DNA from: Sulfurovum sp.
GTDB lineage: Bacteria; Campylobacterota; Campylobacteria; Campylobacterales; Sulfurovaceae
DNA length: 64,000 bases
Direction: 5' to 3'
NCBI GenBank assembly: GCA_021166685.1
Contig: JAJPEU010000004.1
Span: 1-64,000, forward strand
Positions 28,268 to 38,063 of the stretch are shown in pieces; positions within the stretch are counted from its first letter, which is position 1; every line of letters begins with the position of its first letter. Position numbers and translations under genes: made by a program. Under the pieces are notes generated by a model that did not search any database, was not told the origin of the DNA, and saw only the letters and a list, made by a program, of their open reading frames with translations.

Positions 28268-28808
28268 CGGCCACCTGCACAAAAAGATTGAATTGATTAC
28301 GCGTCTCATCATCCAGCGCATCTACTTCTTTTTTGTATTTATATTTTTCAAGCATCGTTTCAAGCTGAGAAAACAACTCTTTTTTGCGGGTATCTGTTGC
28401 CAAAAGCCTTGCATAATGCGTTGCTTCATAGGCTGATTTTTTGGCATCTTTCCACTCAATAGCTTTAAGCTTGGCAAGATAAATTTTGGCAAGATTTATC
28501 TTGCGTTGTTCCCATATTTTTTTTAAAAGAAAAAAAAGAATGCCAAGCAACAGCAAGCTTCCAAGACTAATCAAACTCCAATAAATATAATAAGAGTTGT
28601 CGGGTATCTCCAAAAGCGGTTTGATATCCCGAATCTGTACCGTTAAATTCTGTTCTTCTGCCTGCGTTGCAGTCATCCAAATAATGAAAAGTGAAAAGTG
28701 AAAAGTGAAAAATTTTAGATTATGCTGCAAAGCAGCACTTCCGTTCAACAAAAGTTTTTCAAAGAAAAACTTACCGGCATTCCTCATCCCTGCTTTCTCA
28801 TTTCTCAT
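28254..28808 (-). CDS. DUF4381-like membrane protein of the Bat operon
   Basis: The 184-residue protein has a possible signal peptide (about 26-48, KFFTFHFSLFIIWMTATQA). A short periplasmic segment contains VQIRDIKPLLEIPDNSYYIYW, one transmembrane helix lies near 71-92 (LISLGSLLLLGILFFLLKKIW), and a cytoplasmic helical domain follows. This matches the small protein usually found between DUF58 and batA genes. The first 45 residues are encoded by a low-complexity repeat (AATGAGAAATGAGAAA, a palindromic GCTGCTTTGCAGC and three copies of TTTTCAC) that looks like an inserted genomic repeat. AGGAG upstream supports the start. Confidence 0.75.
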   Translation of the reverse strand: MRNEKAGMRNAGKFFFEKLLLNGSAALQHNLKFFTFHFSLFIIWMTATQAEEQNLTVQIRDIKPLLEIPDNSYYIYWSLISLGSLLLLGILFFLLKKIWEQRKINLAKIYLAKLKAIEWKDAKKSAYEATHYARLLATDTRKKELFSQLETMLEKYKYKKEVDALDDETRNQFNLFVQVADESI

Positions 28809-28810
28809 TC

Positions 28811-29644
28811 TTATACTCTCCTCATCTGCCTCATGAGTTTCAATAAAGGCTCTTCATCGGTATAGATTTTTGTAAACCGTATCCCTCGCTTTTTAAACTG
28901 TTTGTAGAGCTTTTCATCATTCTCATGAAGCGCTTTTTTATAGTGCTTGAGTGTCTGCGCATCTATATCTCCTTCAAAACTTTTTTGATTTTCCATATCT
29001 ATAAGTCTCAAATACCCTAATTGGTCAGGATTTTCTTCAAACCTATCGCGTACAATCACGGCAAACACATCATGTTTTTTGCTAAGAAATTTAAGATCTA
29101 TATCTCCTACAAAATCCGATACGATAAAAAGAAGGGCTTTCTTTTTTACCCGTTTGACCAACATCTCAACCAAGGCAGCATAATTGGCTTCTTTGCCTAG
29201 CGGCTCAAAACGAACAACTTCCTCTGCCGCCTGATGAATAGCAAAATGTTTTTTACTCGGCTTGGCGACACTATACAAATCATCTGCGAACACGAAATGA
29301 GAAAAGAGATCACTATTTTTTACGGCAGAAAATCCAAGTATAGCAACCACTTCCGCTATCACATCAGATTTTTGTCTAACCGTACCAAAATAAACAGACC
29401 CGCCAAGCATCGAAACCACCACGACATTGAGCTCTCTCTCTTCTTTGTAAACCTTGACATAAGGTTTACCGAGCTTGGCAGTGGTTTTCCAGTCTATTTT
29501 GCGTACATCGTCTCCATACACATATTCACGAAGTTCTGAAAATTCAAATCCCTCACCTTGAAAAAGAGAAGCATTATTCCCAAGCATCTCTCCATAGACT
29601 TGCTTTTTAGTTTTGAGAATTATTTTTTTTGCCGCCAGATTCAT
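28811..29644 (-). CDS. DUF58 domain protein
   Basis: The 277-residue cytoplasmic protein has the DUF58 signature FSELREYVYGDDVRKIDWKTTAKLGKPYVKVYKEERE (about 35-71, in two conserved blocks) and a vWA-like C-terminal half with LFIVSDFVGDID. DUF58 proteins accompany MoxR ATPases in nearly all MoxR/Bat operons, probably as adaptors. It is separated from moxR by 148 bases that hold a low-complexity repeat, and it is followed by the DUF4381-like gene after 2 bases. Confidence 0.9.
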   Translation of the reverse strand: MNLAAKKIILKTKKQVYGEMLGNNASLFQGEGFEFSELREYVYGDDVRKIDWKTTAKLGKPYVKVYKEERELNVVVVSMLGGSVYFGTVRQKSDVIAEVVAILGFSAVKNSDLFSHFVFADDLYSVAKPSKKHFAIHQAAEEVVRFEPLGKEANYAALVEMLVKRVKKKALLFIVSDFVGDIDLKFLSKKHDVFAVIVRDRFEENPDQLGYLRLIDMENQKSFEGDIDAQTLKHYKKALHENDEKLYKQFKKRGIRFTKIYTDEEPLLKLMRQMRRV

Positions 29645-29792
29645 CGAAGCGCCTCTGATAAATCAGTGCTGAATGCTGATTTGTTTTTTTTCAAAAACCT
29701 TTTATTCTTTAAGATAAAAGCATTGCTATGCAATGCATTCAAAAATTCCTCATTCCTCATTTCCAACTCCTCATTTTCCATAATGCAGTGCA
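29645..29792 (-). repeat. Repeat-rich spacer between moxR and DUF58 gene
   Basis: On the minus strand this 148-base spacer has tandem AATGAGGAATGAGGAA-like units (near 29745-29768) and an inverted repeat GCATTGCATAGCAATGC near 29725-29741. Related units occur at the start of the DUF4381-like gene and before lptE. I see no gene here. Confidence 0.6.
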
Positions 29793-30740
29793 TTACGGAA
29801 TCGGTACTGCAGCCAATATCTTCTCTATGATTTGATCTTGCGTCACATCTTCTGCCTGTGCTTCATAAGAGAGAATCACACGATGACGCAATACCTCTTT
29901 GGCAATATAGGCTATTTCTATTGGCGAAACATAGTCTTTTTCTTTAAGATAAGCAATCGCCCGTGAAGCTTTATACATATCTATACTCGCCCTAGGGCTG
30001 GCGCCAAACTCTATATAAGAAGCAATCTCTTCAAGTCCATAGGCTTTTGGATTGCGTGTGGCTGTAACCAGTTCAACAATATAAGCTTCTATTTCAGGAT
30101 CAAGATGCACCTGCATGACTTCATCTGCAATACGGTTTAAATCTTCAACTGTTGCCACTTGCGCTATGCTTTCAAAGCTGTTGTTGGCTACGCGGCGCGC
30201 AATTTTAAGCTCTTCTTCTTTGGTATTGTATCCCACAACCACCTTCATCATAAACCGATCAAGCTGCGCTTCAGGCAGTTCGTAGGCTCCTTCTTGTTCG
30301 ACCGGATTCTGGGTCGCCATCACTAAAAAAGGAAGGTCGATCTTGAAGCTTTCATCTCCTATCGTTACCTGGCGTTCCTGCATCACCTCCAGCAATGCCG
30401 ACTGAACTTTTGCAGGAGCACGGTTGATCTCATCGGCAAGCAGCAGATTGGTAAACACAGGACCTTTTTTGATCTTAAATGAGTTGCTTGAAGGATCATA
30501 GATCTCCGTGCCGATAATATCGCTTGGCAGCAGATCCGGCGTAAACTGAATACGTTTGAAATTGAGTCCCAGGCTCTTTGCCAATGCATTCACGGCTGTT
30601 GTCTTGGCTAGCCCGGGAACCCCCTCCAGCAAAATATGGCCGCGACATAACAAACCCGCAAGCAATCCTTCGATCATCTTCTCTTGTCCAACCAAAACTT
30701 TGGATATCTCAGATTTGATATCATTGATAATATAACTCAC
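29793..30740 (-). CDS. MoxR-type AAA+ ATPase
   Basis: The 315-residue AAA+ protein has Walker [11 protein letters not shown] (about 40-49), Walker [24 protein letters not shown] (about 100-122) and sensor [23 protein letters not shown] (about 140-162), the MoxR hallmark. It begins at a GTG (30740-30738) behind CAGGAGAAAAAC. MoxR proteins act as chaperone-like regulators of vWA partners, here BatA/BatB and DUF58. It is the first gene of the operon moxR-DUF58-DUF4381-batA-batB-batC-batD. Confidence 0.95.
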   Translation of the reverse strand: MSYIINDIKSEISKVLVGQEKMIEGLLAGLLCRGHILLEGVPGLAKTTAVNALAKSLGLNFKRIQFTPDLLPSDIIGTEIYDPSSNSFKIKKGPVFTNLLLADEINRAPAKVQSALLEVMQERQVTIGDESFKIDLPFLVMATQNPVEQEGAYELPEAQLDRFMMKVVVGYNTKEEELKIARRVANNSFESIAQVATVEDLNRIADEVMQVHLDPEIEAYIVELVTATRNPKAYGLEEIASYIEFGASPRASIDMYKASRAIAYLKEKDYVSPIEIAYIAKEVLRHRVILSYEAQAEDVTQDQIIEKILAAVPIP

Positions 30741-30773
30741 GTTTTTCTCCTGTATATTCGGGTATATTGATAA

Positions 30774-30789
30774 CTAAAGTATACTTTAG
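30774..30789. promoter_or_regulatory. 16-bp palindrome over the likely moxR -10 region
   Basis: CTAAAGTATACTTTAG is a perfect palindrome. On the minus strand its centre is TATACT, a plausible -10 box 34 bases before the moxR GTG, so it could be an operator. The same half-sequence CTAAAGTA occurs in the inverted repeat before groES, but in the opposite arrangement. No convincing -35 box is seen. Confidence 0.35.
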
Positions 30790-31029
30790 CGAAGTTAATT
30801 GAAAGTAAATCAATGCAAGGCAGGACAAATGACAATAAAAAGGAAAATATCTTAAAAAATGATCGTTTATAAATCGTAAACGGTTCCGAATGCAACAATG
30901 CGGAATAGTATGCCGTGCGGTCTTTTTTATGTAGCAGATTTTGATAATCCGCAAACGATCCCCATCCCTTTTCTTGATCGGTTTGGCCAATCCATAAACA
31001 TTCGCTTTTTTTCCTTTCAATGAATAAAA

Positions 31030-32199
31030 TTATCGTTCATGCAATGCTTCAGAAAATGTTTTGATAATCGGCTTAGAAAGATAAGTTAAAACACTTCTGT
31101 TTCCCGTTATGATATCAACCTGTGCGGTCATCCCCGGTGTCAATTCGATTGCTCTGTCGTTCTTTGGTAAAAGTTCGGTTTGCTTCATTGCGATCAAAAC
31201 CCTAAAGTAGTATTTTTCATCCTTCTGGTTCTGTTCTACGAGGGCATCAGGACTGATGTATTTGACTGTTCCGTGGAAAATACCGTAAATACTATAATCA
31301 TACGCATCGAGTTTCACCGCTGCGGGCTGATCTCTTTTAACAAACGAAATATCCGAAGGGCTGATCTTCGCTTCTATGATCAGTTCATCACCCGACGGCA
31401 CAAGCTCCATAATAATATCTCCCGGACGGACTCTCGCGCCCTGCGTGGTAACAATAATATTTTTAACAACCGCATTCATTGGGGAAGAGATCGTTGTACG
31501 CTCCAGTGTGATTGTTCTATTTACAAGCTCTTGCTTTTTGGTTGAGAGCTCCTCTTCGGCTTTCGTCATCTCTGCTTGTGAATCTTGAAAATATTTATTT
31601 CTTGTATTTGAAATTTTACCTTTAAGATCTGCTATCTGCCGCTTCAGCCTGATAATCTCCGTAGCACCGATATCTCCGCTTTTGAGGAGAGGGAGATTCA
31701 GGCTCAGTTCCTCTTTTGCCAAAGCCAGCGATTCATTTAGTGCGGTGATATCATCGTTGAGTGCACGCTGACGTCTTTGGAATAGCGCTTTTTGGTTTTC
31801 TACAAATTCGGGATATTCTTTAAGTGAGTCATCAAAAACAAGCGGTTTTTCATAGACTTCTGCTTTCAATCTCTCCAAAGTCGCCTTGAGTGCTGCAACT
31901 TTTGCTTTGCTATCTTCGTATGCCGCTTGTGCCTGTGATTTTTCCAAAATAATCAAATGATCATCTTTTTTTACATGATCGCCTTCCCGTACAAATATCT
32001 TTTCAACAACTCCGTCTACCGCTGACTGGATCTCCTGTGTTTTGGCTGCGGCAATCACCTGCCCTCTGGCATGAGAAATCTGATCGATTCTGGCATACGA
32101 TGCCCAAATAAAAAATGGCACGATCACTATTCCCAAACTGCCGAAAATAATCCATAAAGGATTAATCTTTGTTTGATACGGATGTTTTGTCTGCTTCAT
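31030..32199 (-). CDS. HlyD-family membrane fusion protein of a type I secretion system
   Basis: The 389-residue periplasmic adaptor has an N-terminal transmembrane helix (about 12-30, PLWIIFGSLGIVIVPFFIWAS) and a biotinyl-lipoyl segment split around a long coiled-coil hairpin (about 65-230, ALKATLERLKAEVYEKP and AEEELSTKKQELVNR). A beta-barrel part follows, and the C-terminal motif GMTAQVDIITGNRSVLTYLSKPI is conserved in HlyD/LapC proteins. It links the ABC transporter with TolC. Its start overlaps the ABC gene by 4 bases. It is last in the adhesin secretion locus. Confidence 0.92.
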   Translation of the reverse strand: MKQTKHPYQTKINPLWIIFGSLGIVIVPFFIWASYARIDQISHARGQVIAAAKTQEIQSAVDGVVEKIFVREGDHVKKDDHLIILEKSQAQAAYEDSKAKVAALKATLERLKAEVYEKPLVFDDSLKEYPEFVENQKALFQRRQRALNDDITALNESLALAKEELSLNLPLLKSGDIGATEIIRLKRQIADLKGKISNTRNKYFQDSQAEMTKAEEELSTKKQELVNRTITLERTTISSPMNAVVKNIIVTTQGARVRPGDIIMELVPSGDELIIEAKISPSDISFVKRDQPAAVKLDAYDYSIYGIFHGTVKYISPDALVEQNQKDEKYYFRVLIAMKQTELLPKNDRAIELTPGMTAQVDIITGNRSVLTYLSKPIIKTFSEALHER

Positions 32200-34313
32200 T
32201 GCGCTCCTTGTTTTTTGGCCTGGACTGTCGGATTTAATTTAGCTAAAATCACTTCTTTTGGCCCATCCATCACAATCCCTTGAGGCGTTACCACTATTAC
32301 ACGGTTAACCAATCCAAGCAACGCCGGCTTATGTGTCACAACCACTAGCGTACTTTCAGGACTTAATTTTCGTTCTATCGCTTCGAGCATCTGTCGTTCC
32401 GTTCGTTCATCCATATTGGCAGTCGGTTCATCCAGAAGCCATGCTTTAGGTTTCATAAGAATCAAACGTGTTAATGCAATCATCTGTTTCTGACCCCCCG
32501 AGACGCTTTCGCCTCCTTCAGGGACGGGTGTATCAAGGCCTTGCGCCAAGACATTGATCAGATAGATCAGCCCCGTTTGCTTGGCAACTTCCAGTACCAT
32601 TTCATCATTAATCCCGGCAAGGCCGAGTAAAATGTTATCCCGAAGTGTTCCTGAGATCAATTTTATATTTTGCGGTAAATATCCGATCATTTCATTCAAA
32701 CGGTTTCGCGAAATATGTTGCATATCCATACCGCTGATAAACACTTTTCCCGGCTTCGGCTTATAAAGTCCGGCCAGCATTTTGAGCAGCGTAGATTTTC
32801 CTGAACCGATCATGCCCAAAATGGCTACACGCTCTCCGGGGGCAATGTTTAATTCTCCTATATTAACCGACGGCGCATTTTCCCCATAGCTAAACTGAGC
32901 ATTTTCAAGTCGAAAATGCGGTGCTATTACGGCAGGAGAAAGTGGACGCTCCACACCTTCATTATCACGCTCCAATGCATAAACCCTATCTAGATCCTCA
33001 ACCGCCATTTTGGTTTTTCCCCATTGAACAAGCAGATTTGGCAACATAGCAATAGGAGAAAGCACCCTGCCCGATAGGATTGTCGTCGCGATCAATCCCC
33101 CCATAGTCAAATTTTCCGTCGTACTCACCAAATATGCTCCCATCGCTACCAAAGAGATATAACTCAACTGCTGTAAAAACCCTGAAACATAGCTAGACAT
33201 TTCACTATAATGACGGATCTGTATATCATCGTGAATGGCATCTTCGCTCAATGCATTCCATCGGCTCAATAGTTTCCACCCGGCTCCGCTCGCCTTCACA
33301 TTTTCTGCATTTTCAACACTCTCAACAAGCAGTCCAAGCTTCTGATGCAATGACAAGGTTGAGGTTCTCGAAAGCTCCTCTACCTTCTTTCGAAAAATCA
33401 TACCGACAAAAATAGCGATGATTAAAAATCCTAGAACAATCGCCCCTATCATCCATCCTGCAAGCATGATAATGACCCCTAAAAAAATCATCGAGAAAGG
33501 AAAATCAATAAACACATACAACGCAACTGTGGAGATAAAAGCCCGTACTGTTGCATAGCTTTGCAATTGTCCGGAAAGTGTTCCGATACTTCTTGGCAGC
33601 GCATCCAGACGTATTTTTAAAAAACGATCAAAAATATGGTGCGAATAGGCGATATCCATACTCACAGCAGCCCGATCAAGGATATGCGAACGGGAAAGTT
33701 TGAGGATCATCTCCAAAAAAATAGCAATAAATACCCCCACGCTCAAAGCCGCAAGAGTTGATAGCCCCTGCGTTGGAATCACCCGATCATAAACCTGCAT
33801 ACTGAAAAATGATGTCGCCAACGCTAGAATATTGATGCTCAATGATGCGATTGCTGCATACCAAATGATCGGTTTTTGTTCTAATGCAATAGTTTTAAAC
33901 ATCTCTTTGGCAGACAATTTGTCAATGCTTTTACGTTCAGACTTGATTGAGGTAAACCATGTGCCTTTAGGAAAGGCCCCGCAACTTCTCAGCCCGTCTC
34001 TTCCTTCGCTTTTCCAGCTTCCCTCAGCTTCTTTTTCTATAACGATACGTATCCCTTCATCCGGAATCAATGCCAAAACAGGAAGATGGGCATGTGAGAT
34101 ACTTTTGCTCCATTGTGTATTTTTCAGCCCAAGATTCTCAAACAGGTGATCATAAAAAGAAAGGATACTCTTCTCTTCAATATCCACCAGTGTTTGCTCT
34201 AGTATCTCACGCTCATAAGAAGTCAGCCTCAAAACAGAAAACGGCGGAAGTGCGCATGCTTGTGTAAGCCACGCTATATCATGCCTTGCGCTTTCAATAT
34301 CTTGATAGAACAT
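32196..34313 (-). CDS. Type I secretion ABC transporter (LapB/LssB-like)
   Basis: The 705-residue inner-membrane exporter has three parts. The N-terminal domain (about 1-135) resembles a peptidase C39-like domain without the catalytic Cys/His set, as in RTX exporters. Six transmembrane helices follow (about 155-440). The ATPase domain has Walker A GMIGSGKST, signature VSGGQKQ, Walker B AWLLDEPTAN and H-loop VTHK. It powers export of the adhesin encoded upstream. It abuts tolC (1-base overlap) and overlaps the hlyD-like gene by 4 bases. Confidence 0.94.
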   Translation of the reverse strand: MFYQDIESARHDIAWLTQACALPPFSVLRLTSYEREILEQTLVDIEEKSILSFYDHLFENLGLKNTQWSKSISHAHLPVLALIPDEGIRIVIEKEAEGSWKSEGRDGLRSCGAFPKGTWFTSIKSERKSIDKLSAKEMFKTIALEQKPIIWYAAIASLSINILALATSFFSMQVYDRVIPTQGLSTLAALSVGVFIAIFLEMILKLSRSHILDRAAVSMDIAYSHHIFDRFLKIRLDALPRSIGTLSGQLQSYATVRAFISTVALYVFIDFPFSMIFLGVIIMLAGWMIGAIVLGFLIIAIFVGMIFRKKVEELSRTSTLSLHQKLGLLVESVENAENVKASGAGWKLLSRWNALSEDAIHDDIQIRHYSEMSSYVSGFLQQLSYISLVAMGAYLVSTTENLTMGGLIATTILSGRVLSPIAMLPNLLVQWGKTKMAVEDLDRVYALERDNEGVERPLSPAVIAPHFRLENAQFSYGENAPSVNIGELNIAPGERVAILGMIGSGKSTLLKMLAGLYKPKPGKVFISGMDMQHISRNRLNEMIGYLPQNIKLISGTLRDNILLGLAGINDEMVLEVAKQTGLIYLINVLAQGLDTPVPEGGESVSGGQKQMIALTRLILMKPKAWLLDEPTANMDERTERQMLEAIERKLSPESTLVVVTHKPALLGLVNRVIVVTPQGIVMDGPKEVILAKLNPTVQAKKQGAQ

Positions 34314-35584
34314 TATTTTCCTTCATTTTCAAACTCGATTTTTCCTGTTTGCAGTGCCAGTTTGTATGCGGATGTGACCCATACCGCTTTAAGTGTTGCC
34401 AAAGCGATTTTATTTTGTGTTACCTCTCGTGAGGTATTGACAAGATCGAGCCACTGGCGTTTTCCCGCAATAAAAAGACGTGTATATGATTCGAGAACTC
34501 TTTGGGATGCTTCGATTGTTTGGTGTATACTCTCTGCCCGGGCTGCGGCCGCGATAAAATCCGCATAGTCCACGACTAAACTCTCTTTAAGTTCCTGCTC
34601 TTTGACCTTAAGCTCATCTTGTGCCTGAAGCACCTTATATTTGGCACTTTCTATATTGGACATCGCCGAGAGTCCGGCGCCCGGGCTAAACGAAACAGCA
34701 ACATACATCGCCGTATCATCTTGTACCTCAGTATCGTAGATCGTTCCTCTTTGATGTTCTGCCCGCAATGATATATTTGGCATTATGACCGCATCTGCGC
34801 CTTTTTTTTCAGCATTTGCCATTGCGATTTTTGCTGTCAGTTTTTTAAGTACGGGATGTGTCTGCAAAAGTTCTTCCTCCATTTTTTCAAGAGACATTTT
34901 GCATCTCACGATATGGTCTTTTGTAAAACTGATGGCGCATGGCTCGGAGTTGCCGGTAAGCAGCTCAAGCTGAGAAAGCGCCATCTCATATTTCGACTGC
35001 GCCAACATCAGATCCGCATCGATCTGTGCGATACGTGCACGAAGAAGCTCTCGGTCTGATTCAGAAGAAACGCCCGCTTTGATACGCCTTTCGAGCATCT
35101 GGGCCAAATTTTCAAGCTGCTGTTTACCTTCGCTAAAACCTTTAATCTCACCGTCTGCTTGAATATAGTATTGTAAAACACTCAAAACCTTTTGGGCCAA
35201 TGCATAACTGGTCTCACCCAACGTATGTTCCGCCTCATCTTCACGCGCCGATGCCAGGTCACTGATCGCGTCAAGCTTTCCTCCTGTCCACAAAGGCTGG
35301 TCAAGCCGCAAAGTTGTCTCTCGTCGCCCCGACCTTTGCGAAATATCCACAGACGGCGTCGGAAAGTAATTCCATTTCGCGCTCTGCATCTGTGCATCGG
35401 CATCCAGGATCATCTTTTTTGAAACTTCTATGCTTGGATAATGTCCATAAGCTTCCTGAAGCAAAGAAGAAACCTGCTTAACACATGAACGCTCTTCTCC
35501 GACCGGACTATCGATGGTGATAAACTCAGCCTTTGCATGCACAATACACAAAGCACAAATGATCCATAAACGCTGATACCTCAA
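34313..35584 (-). CDS. TolC-family outer membrane channel of the type I system
   Basis: The 423-residue protein has a signal peptide (about 1-19, LWIICALCIVHAKA) and two long helical repeats typical of outer membrane efflux proteins. Markers are LRLDQPLWTGGKLDA near 93-107, and VAVSFSPGAGLSAMSNIESAKYKVLQA and AGKRQWLDLVNTSREV in the second half. The AGKRQWLDL segment is frequent in AggA/LapE channels dedicated to adhesin export. It is the first of the three transporter genes and lies 277 bases after the adhesin. Confidence 0.92.
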   Translation of the reverse strand: MRYQRLWIICALCIVHAKAEFITIDSPVGEERSCVKQVSSLLQEAYGHYPSIEVSKKMILDADAQMQSAKWNYFPTPSVDISQRSGRRETTLRLDQPLWTGGKLDAISDLASAREDEAEHTLGETSYALAQKVLSVLQYYIQADGEIKGFSEGKQQLENLAQMLERRIKAGVSSESDRELLRARIAQIDADLMLAQSKYEMALSQLELLTGNSEPCAISFTKDHIVRCKMSLEKMEEELLQTHPVLKKLTAKIAMANAEKKGADAVIMPNISLRAEHQRGTIYDTEVQDDTAMYVAVSFSPGAGLSAMSNIESAKYKVLQAQDELKVKEQELKESLVVDYADFIAAAARAESIHQTIEASQRVLESYTRLFIAGKRQWLDLVNTSREVTQNKIALATLKAVWVTSAYKLALQTGKIEFENEGK

Positions 35585-35655
35585 ACTTCCGCCTTTGTAA
35601 ACTATTTTAAAGAGCTGAATTCAACTCGCTATTGCAATACACCCAATCTAAATCC

Positions 35656-35760
35656 TTAAATTCTATCACAAAATACTTCGACAGGCGCTTTATATCCAAG
35701 CGTCTTCATTTGTGCTTTAACTATAATTATTTGCCATATGTTACTATCCGTTTTAGTGTG
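35656..35760 (-). pseudogene. Relic of an IS transposase C-terminus
   Basis: On the minus strand a frame ends QMKTLGYKAPVEVFCDRI then stops at 35656. The LGYK-x-P-x-EVF tail is typical of the last residues of IS30/IS481-type transposases. Upstream the frame (NGFIHTKTDSNIWQIIIVK) is degenerate and no catalytic region remains. The relic fills most of the gap between the adhesin and tolC and suggests a past insertion and decay inside the locus. Confidence 0.5.
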
Positions 35761-35779
35761 GATAAAACCATTCGATTTT

Positions 35780-35816
35780 GAAAAATAAAAACAACCCTTA
35801 CAGTCACAGGATAAGG
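35780..35816 (-). terminator. Possible terminator after the adhesin gene
   Basis: On the minus strand CCTTA (35816-35812) and TAAGG (35800-35796) form a short stem around an 11-base loop, followed by a T-rich tail (GTTGTTTTTATTTTTC, to 35780). It lies about 45 bases after the adhesin stop. A second stem (TGGCC...GGCCA) precedes it. Termination here could lower transporter expression relative to adhesin. Confidence 0.35.
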
Positions 35817-35861
35817 ACTGGCCAGACATCAAAAAGCATCCGGCCACATCCAAAAAGATCT

Positions 35862-38063
35862 TTACAGCACCCGAATATCCTGTTGTATCCAAATGTCAGC
35901 ACCAGCTGTTCCGCCCATATCATAGGTATTATAGATAACTCCGTCAACAGTGGCCGATCCTGTAAATGTTTCAGCAGAAAGCGTCACTGTGTCGCCTCCG
36001 TTCCCTGTAATATAAAGCGTATCACTGGTATCACTCAACGCAAGAAGATCGGTGTAATTTATCGCTAACGCGTTATCGCCATCTCCAGTAATATCAATTT
36101 TTTCAATCCCAACTATCTGAGTACCGGCAACACCTGAAAGATCAAGGGTAATATTGCTGCCTTGAATTAAAAGCGTGTCAATGCCTGTTCCTCCATCAAT
36201 AATGGAATCCATAGCGTCAAAAACAAGTATATCATTTCCCGCATCCCCATGCAGTACATCAATACCATCTCCTCCAATGAGGATATCATTTCCATCCCCT
36301 CCGTTTAGCAGATCATTGCCATCGCCGCCGCGAAGCAGATCATTCCCCTCTGCGCCCGATAATGTATCACCGCCTGCAAAACCATAGAGGCGATCGCTGC
36401 TTGCCGTACCGTTTAGACCGTCATTTCCTGAAGTACCTTCTTGAATACCAGAATCATCACTTTGAGTGTGAAGCAATCCGACATTGAGTAAATCGCTGCT
36501 GCTGTCCGTGCTCGATAACCCGTTCATATCGGTTGCGGTAATGCTCAATGTATCCAACACGCCCACGTCAAGCACGGTATTTTCGAAATGTATTGTTGTC
36601 AACAACTCATTCAGTTTCATATTATCAATAGGACCGCCATCGGTGGCCGTGATCGTAATCGTCGATGAAGCAGCCAACAATCCCAATATTCCAGGATTAT
36701 TCACAACCGATACAGTCAATCCCAATTCTGCCGCTAACACACTTGAAGCAGTGAGCTGATACGTAGACAGATTTACTAAACTCGTATATTTAACAGTAAC
36801 TGTTTTAATATTGCTGTTGGCATCCATCGCAAATACTGCCTGATTCGAAATATCCAGCAAACCTAATGCCTCCGCACCGACAAGCCCCAACAATGTAGAG
36901 TTATTGGCATTCACGATGGGTGCTTGGTTGACAATTGCGCTGTCACTGGAGCTCGGCCCGACATTTCCTGAGGCATCTCGGATAGCCGAGGTAACCGTTA
37001 GAACCTGAACACCTGTTGGAAGCGCAACACCGGATATTGTCTGAGTGGAACCGGCAGTCATTGTCGTACCGTCCACAATATAAGTAGCAATTACCGATCC
37101 GGTCAGATTATTCGTAACTGTGATAACATCGCCTATCTGCGCATCTGCCGGAATGCCTACTGCAACATCCGTCGTAGCGGCCCCTCCTTTTTCTGCTCCA
37201 TCGATGCTGCCGTCATTGTTTGTGTCTAGTACGATCTCGATGGATGCAGCCGTTGGGGGCGGCGTAGTGTCTGCACCAACGGTCGTGCCGCCGTTATTGC
37301 CTACATCGAGTGCATCAGTAACGGTGTGGCTTCCGAACGGATCGCTATAGGTAACCGATACGCTGACCGGTTTTCCTTCATGATCAGCCGTCAGGGTAAA
37401 GGTGCTTTGATCGGCATTCGGATTTGCTACTGCTGCTCCGTCCACAGACCATGTGTACACAGGCGTGCCTGTGATGCCGTCGGGATCGACAAGATCTGTC
37501 GTCAGGGTTTGTCCGACAACCGCTGATCCTTCGATCGTTACACTTCCCGCATCGTCTACGCCGCCAACGGTCGTGCCGTCTTCACCTCCGCCCCCGCCTC
37601 CGCCACCGGCGGCGGCAGCTATACCAATCAATGCGCCTGCTCCTGCGAGATATGCCCATATCGGCATATCATCTTTTTCACCCGGAACTCCAAGCATAGA
37701 GAGATCCTCTTGCCCTGAAGCTATTTGATTTAAGCTCACTATGTTACCGTCAGATTGAGCAACATACGAATAATATGTACCCGTTTCATCTATACCAATC
37801 ATATCGGTATTCGAGATATCAAAAAAGTTTTCTAAAATAAGATCAGGGGCACCATTATGGTCTCCATCTAGATTGACTTCTAGATTTTTACCAACTTTTT
37901 TGACCATTACTTTTATGGGTGCTGTGTTTGTAGTCATATCTTTTAGCTCATACTTAACACCTTTTTGTGCTTGTATCACTATTGGATTTGAAACAGAAGA
38001 GGAAACAGTCTGCTGCCCTATAACCTTAGCGCCAAGATGTTCTATAATTTTAATTTGTGCCAT
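35862..38063 (-). CDS. RTX/BapA-type secreted adhesin
   Basis: The 733-residue protein has no Sec signal. Residues 1-130 resemble the BapA prefix domain ([35 protein letters not shown]). A hydrophobic segment plus a polyglycine hinge (about 133-160, [18 protein letters not shown] then eight glycines) follows, as in cell-retained adhesins. Two to three Ig/Big-like beta domains lie at about 165-520. RTX calcium repeats of GGDGNDxLxG type run from about 555 to 620, and the last ~100 residues should hold the type I secretion signal. It is far smaller than LapA or BapA. It overlaps the OmpA-like gene by 14 bases. Confidence 0.88.
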   Translation of the reverse strand: MAQIKIIEHLGAKVIGQQTVSSSVSNPIVIQAQKGVKYELKDMTTNTAPIKVMVKKVGKNLEVNLDGDHNGAPDLILENFFDISNTDMIGIDETGTYYSYVAQSDGNIVSLNQIASGQEDLSMLGVPGEKDDMPIWAYLAGAGALIGIAAAAGGGGGGGGEDGTTVGGVDDAGSVTIEGSAVVGQTLTTDLVDPDGITGTPVYTWSVDGAAVANPNADQSTFTLTADHEGKPVSVSVTYSDPFGSHTVTDALDVGNNGGTTVGADTTPPPTAASIEIVLDTNNDGSIDGAEKGGAATTDVAVGIPADAQIGDVITVTNNLTGSVIATYIVDGTTMTAGSTQTISGVALPTGVQVLTVTSAIRDASGNVGPSSSDSAIVNQAPIVNANNSTLLGLVGAEALGLLDISNQAVFAMDANSNIKTVTVKYTSLVNLSTYQLTASSVLAAELGLTVSVVNNPGILGLLAASSTITITATDGGPIDNMKLNELLTTIHFENTVLDVGVLDTLSITATDMNGLSSTDSSSDLLNVGLLHTQSDDSGIQEGTSGNDGLNGTASSDRLYGFAGGDTLSGAEGNDLLRGGDGNDLLNGGDGNDILIGGDGIDVLHGDAGNDILVFDAMDSIIDGGTGIDTLLIQGSNITLDLSGVAGTQIVGIEKIDITGDGDNALAINYTDLLALSDTSDTLYITGNGGDTVTLSAETFTGSATVDGVIYNTYDMGGTAGADIWIQQDIRVL

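Noticed and set aside
30721-31020. 99-codon frame between hlyD-like gene and moxR
   Set aside because: It overlaps the moxR start, has irregular composition and contains AT-rich repeat-like and stem-forming sequence (CGTTTA...TAAACG, 30864-30882); no recognisable domain.
37120-37728. Plus-strand frames opposite the adhesin (Ser/Pro/Ala-rich)
   Set aside because: They are shadows of the Gly/Asp/Thr-rich adhesin codons, with no ribosome binding sites.
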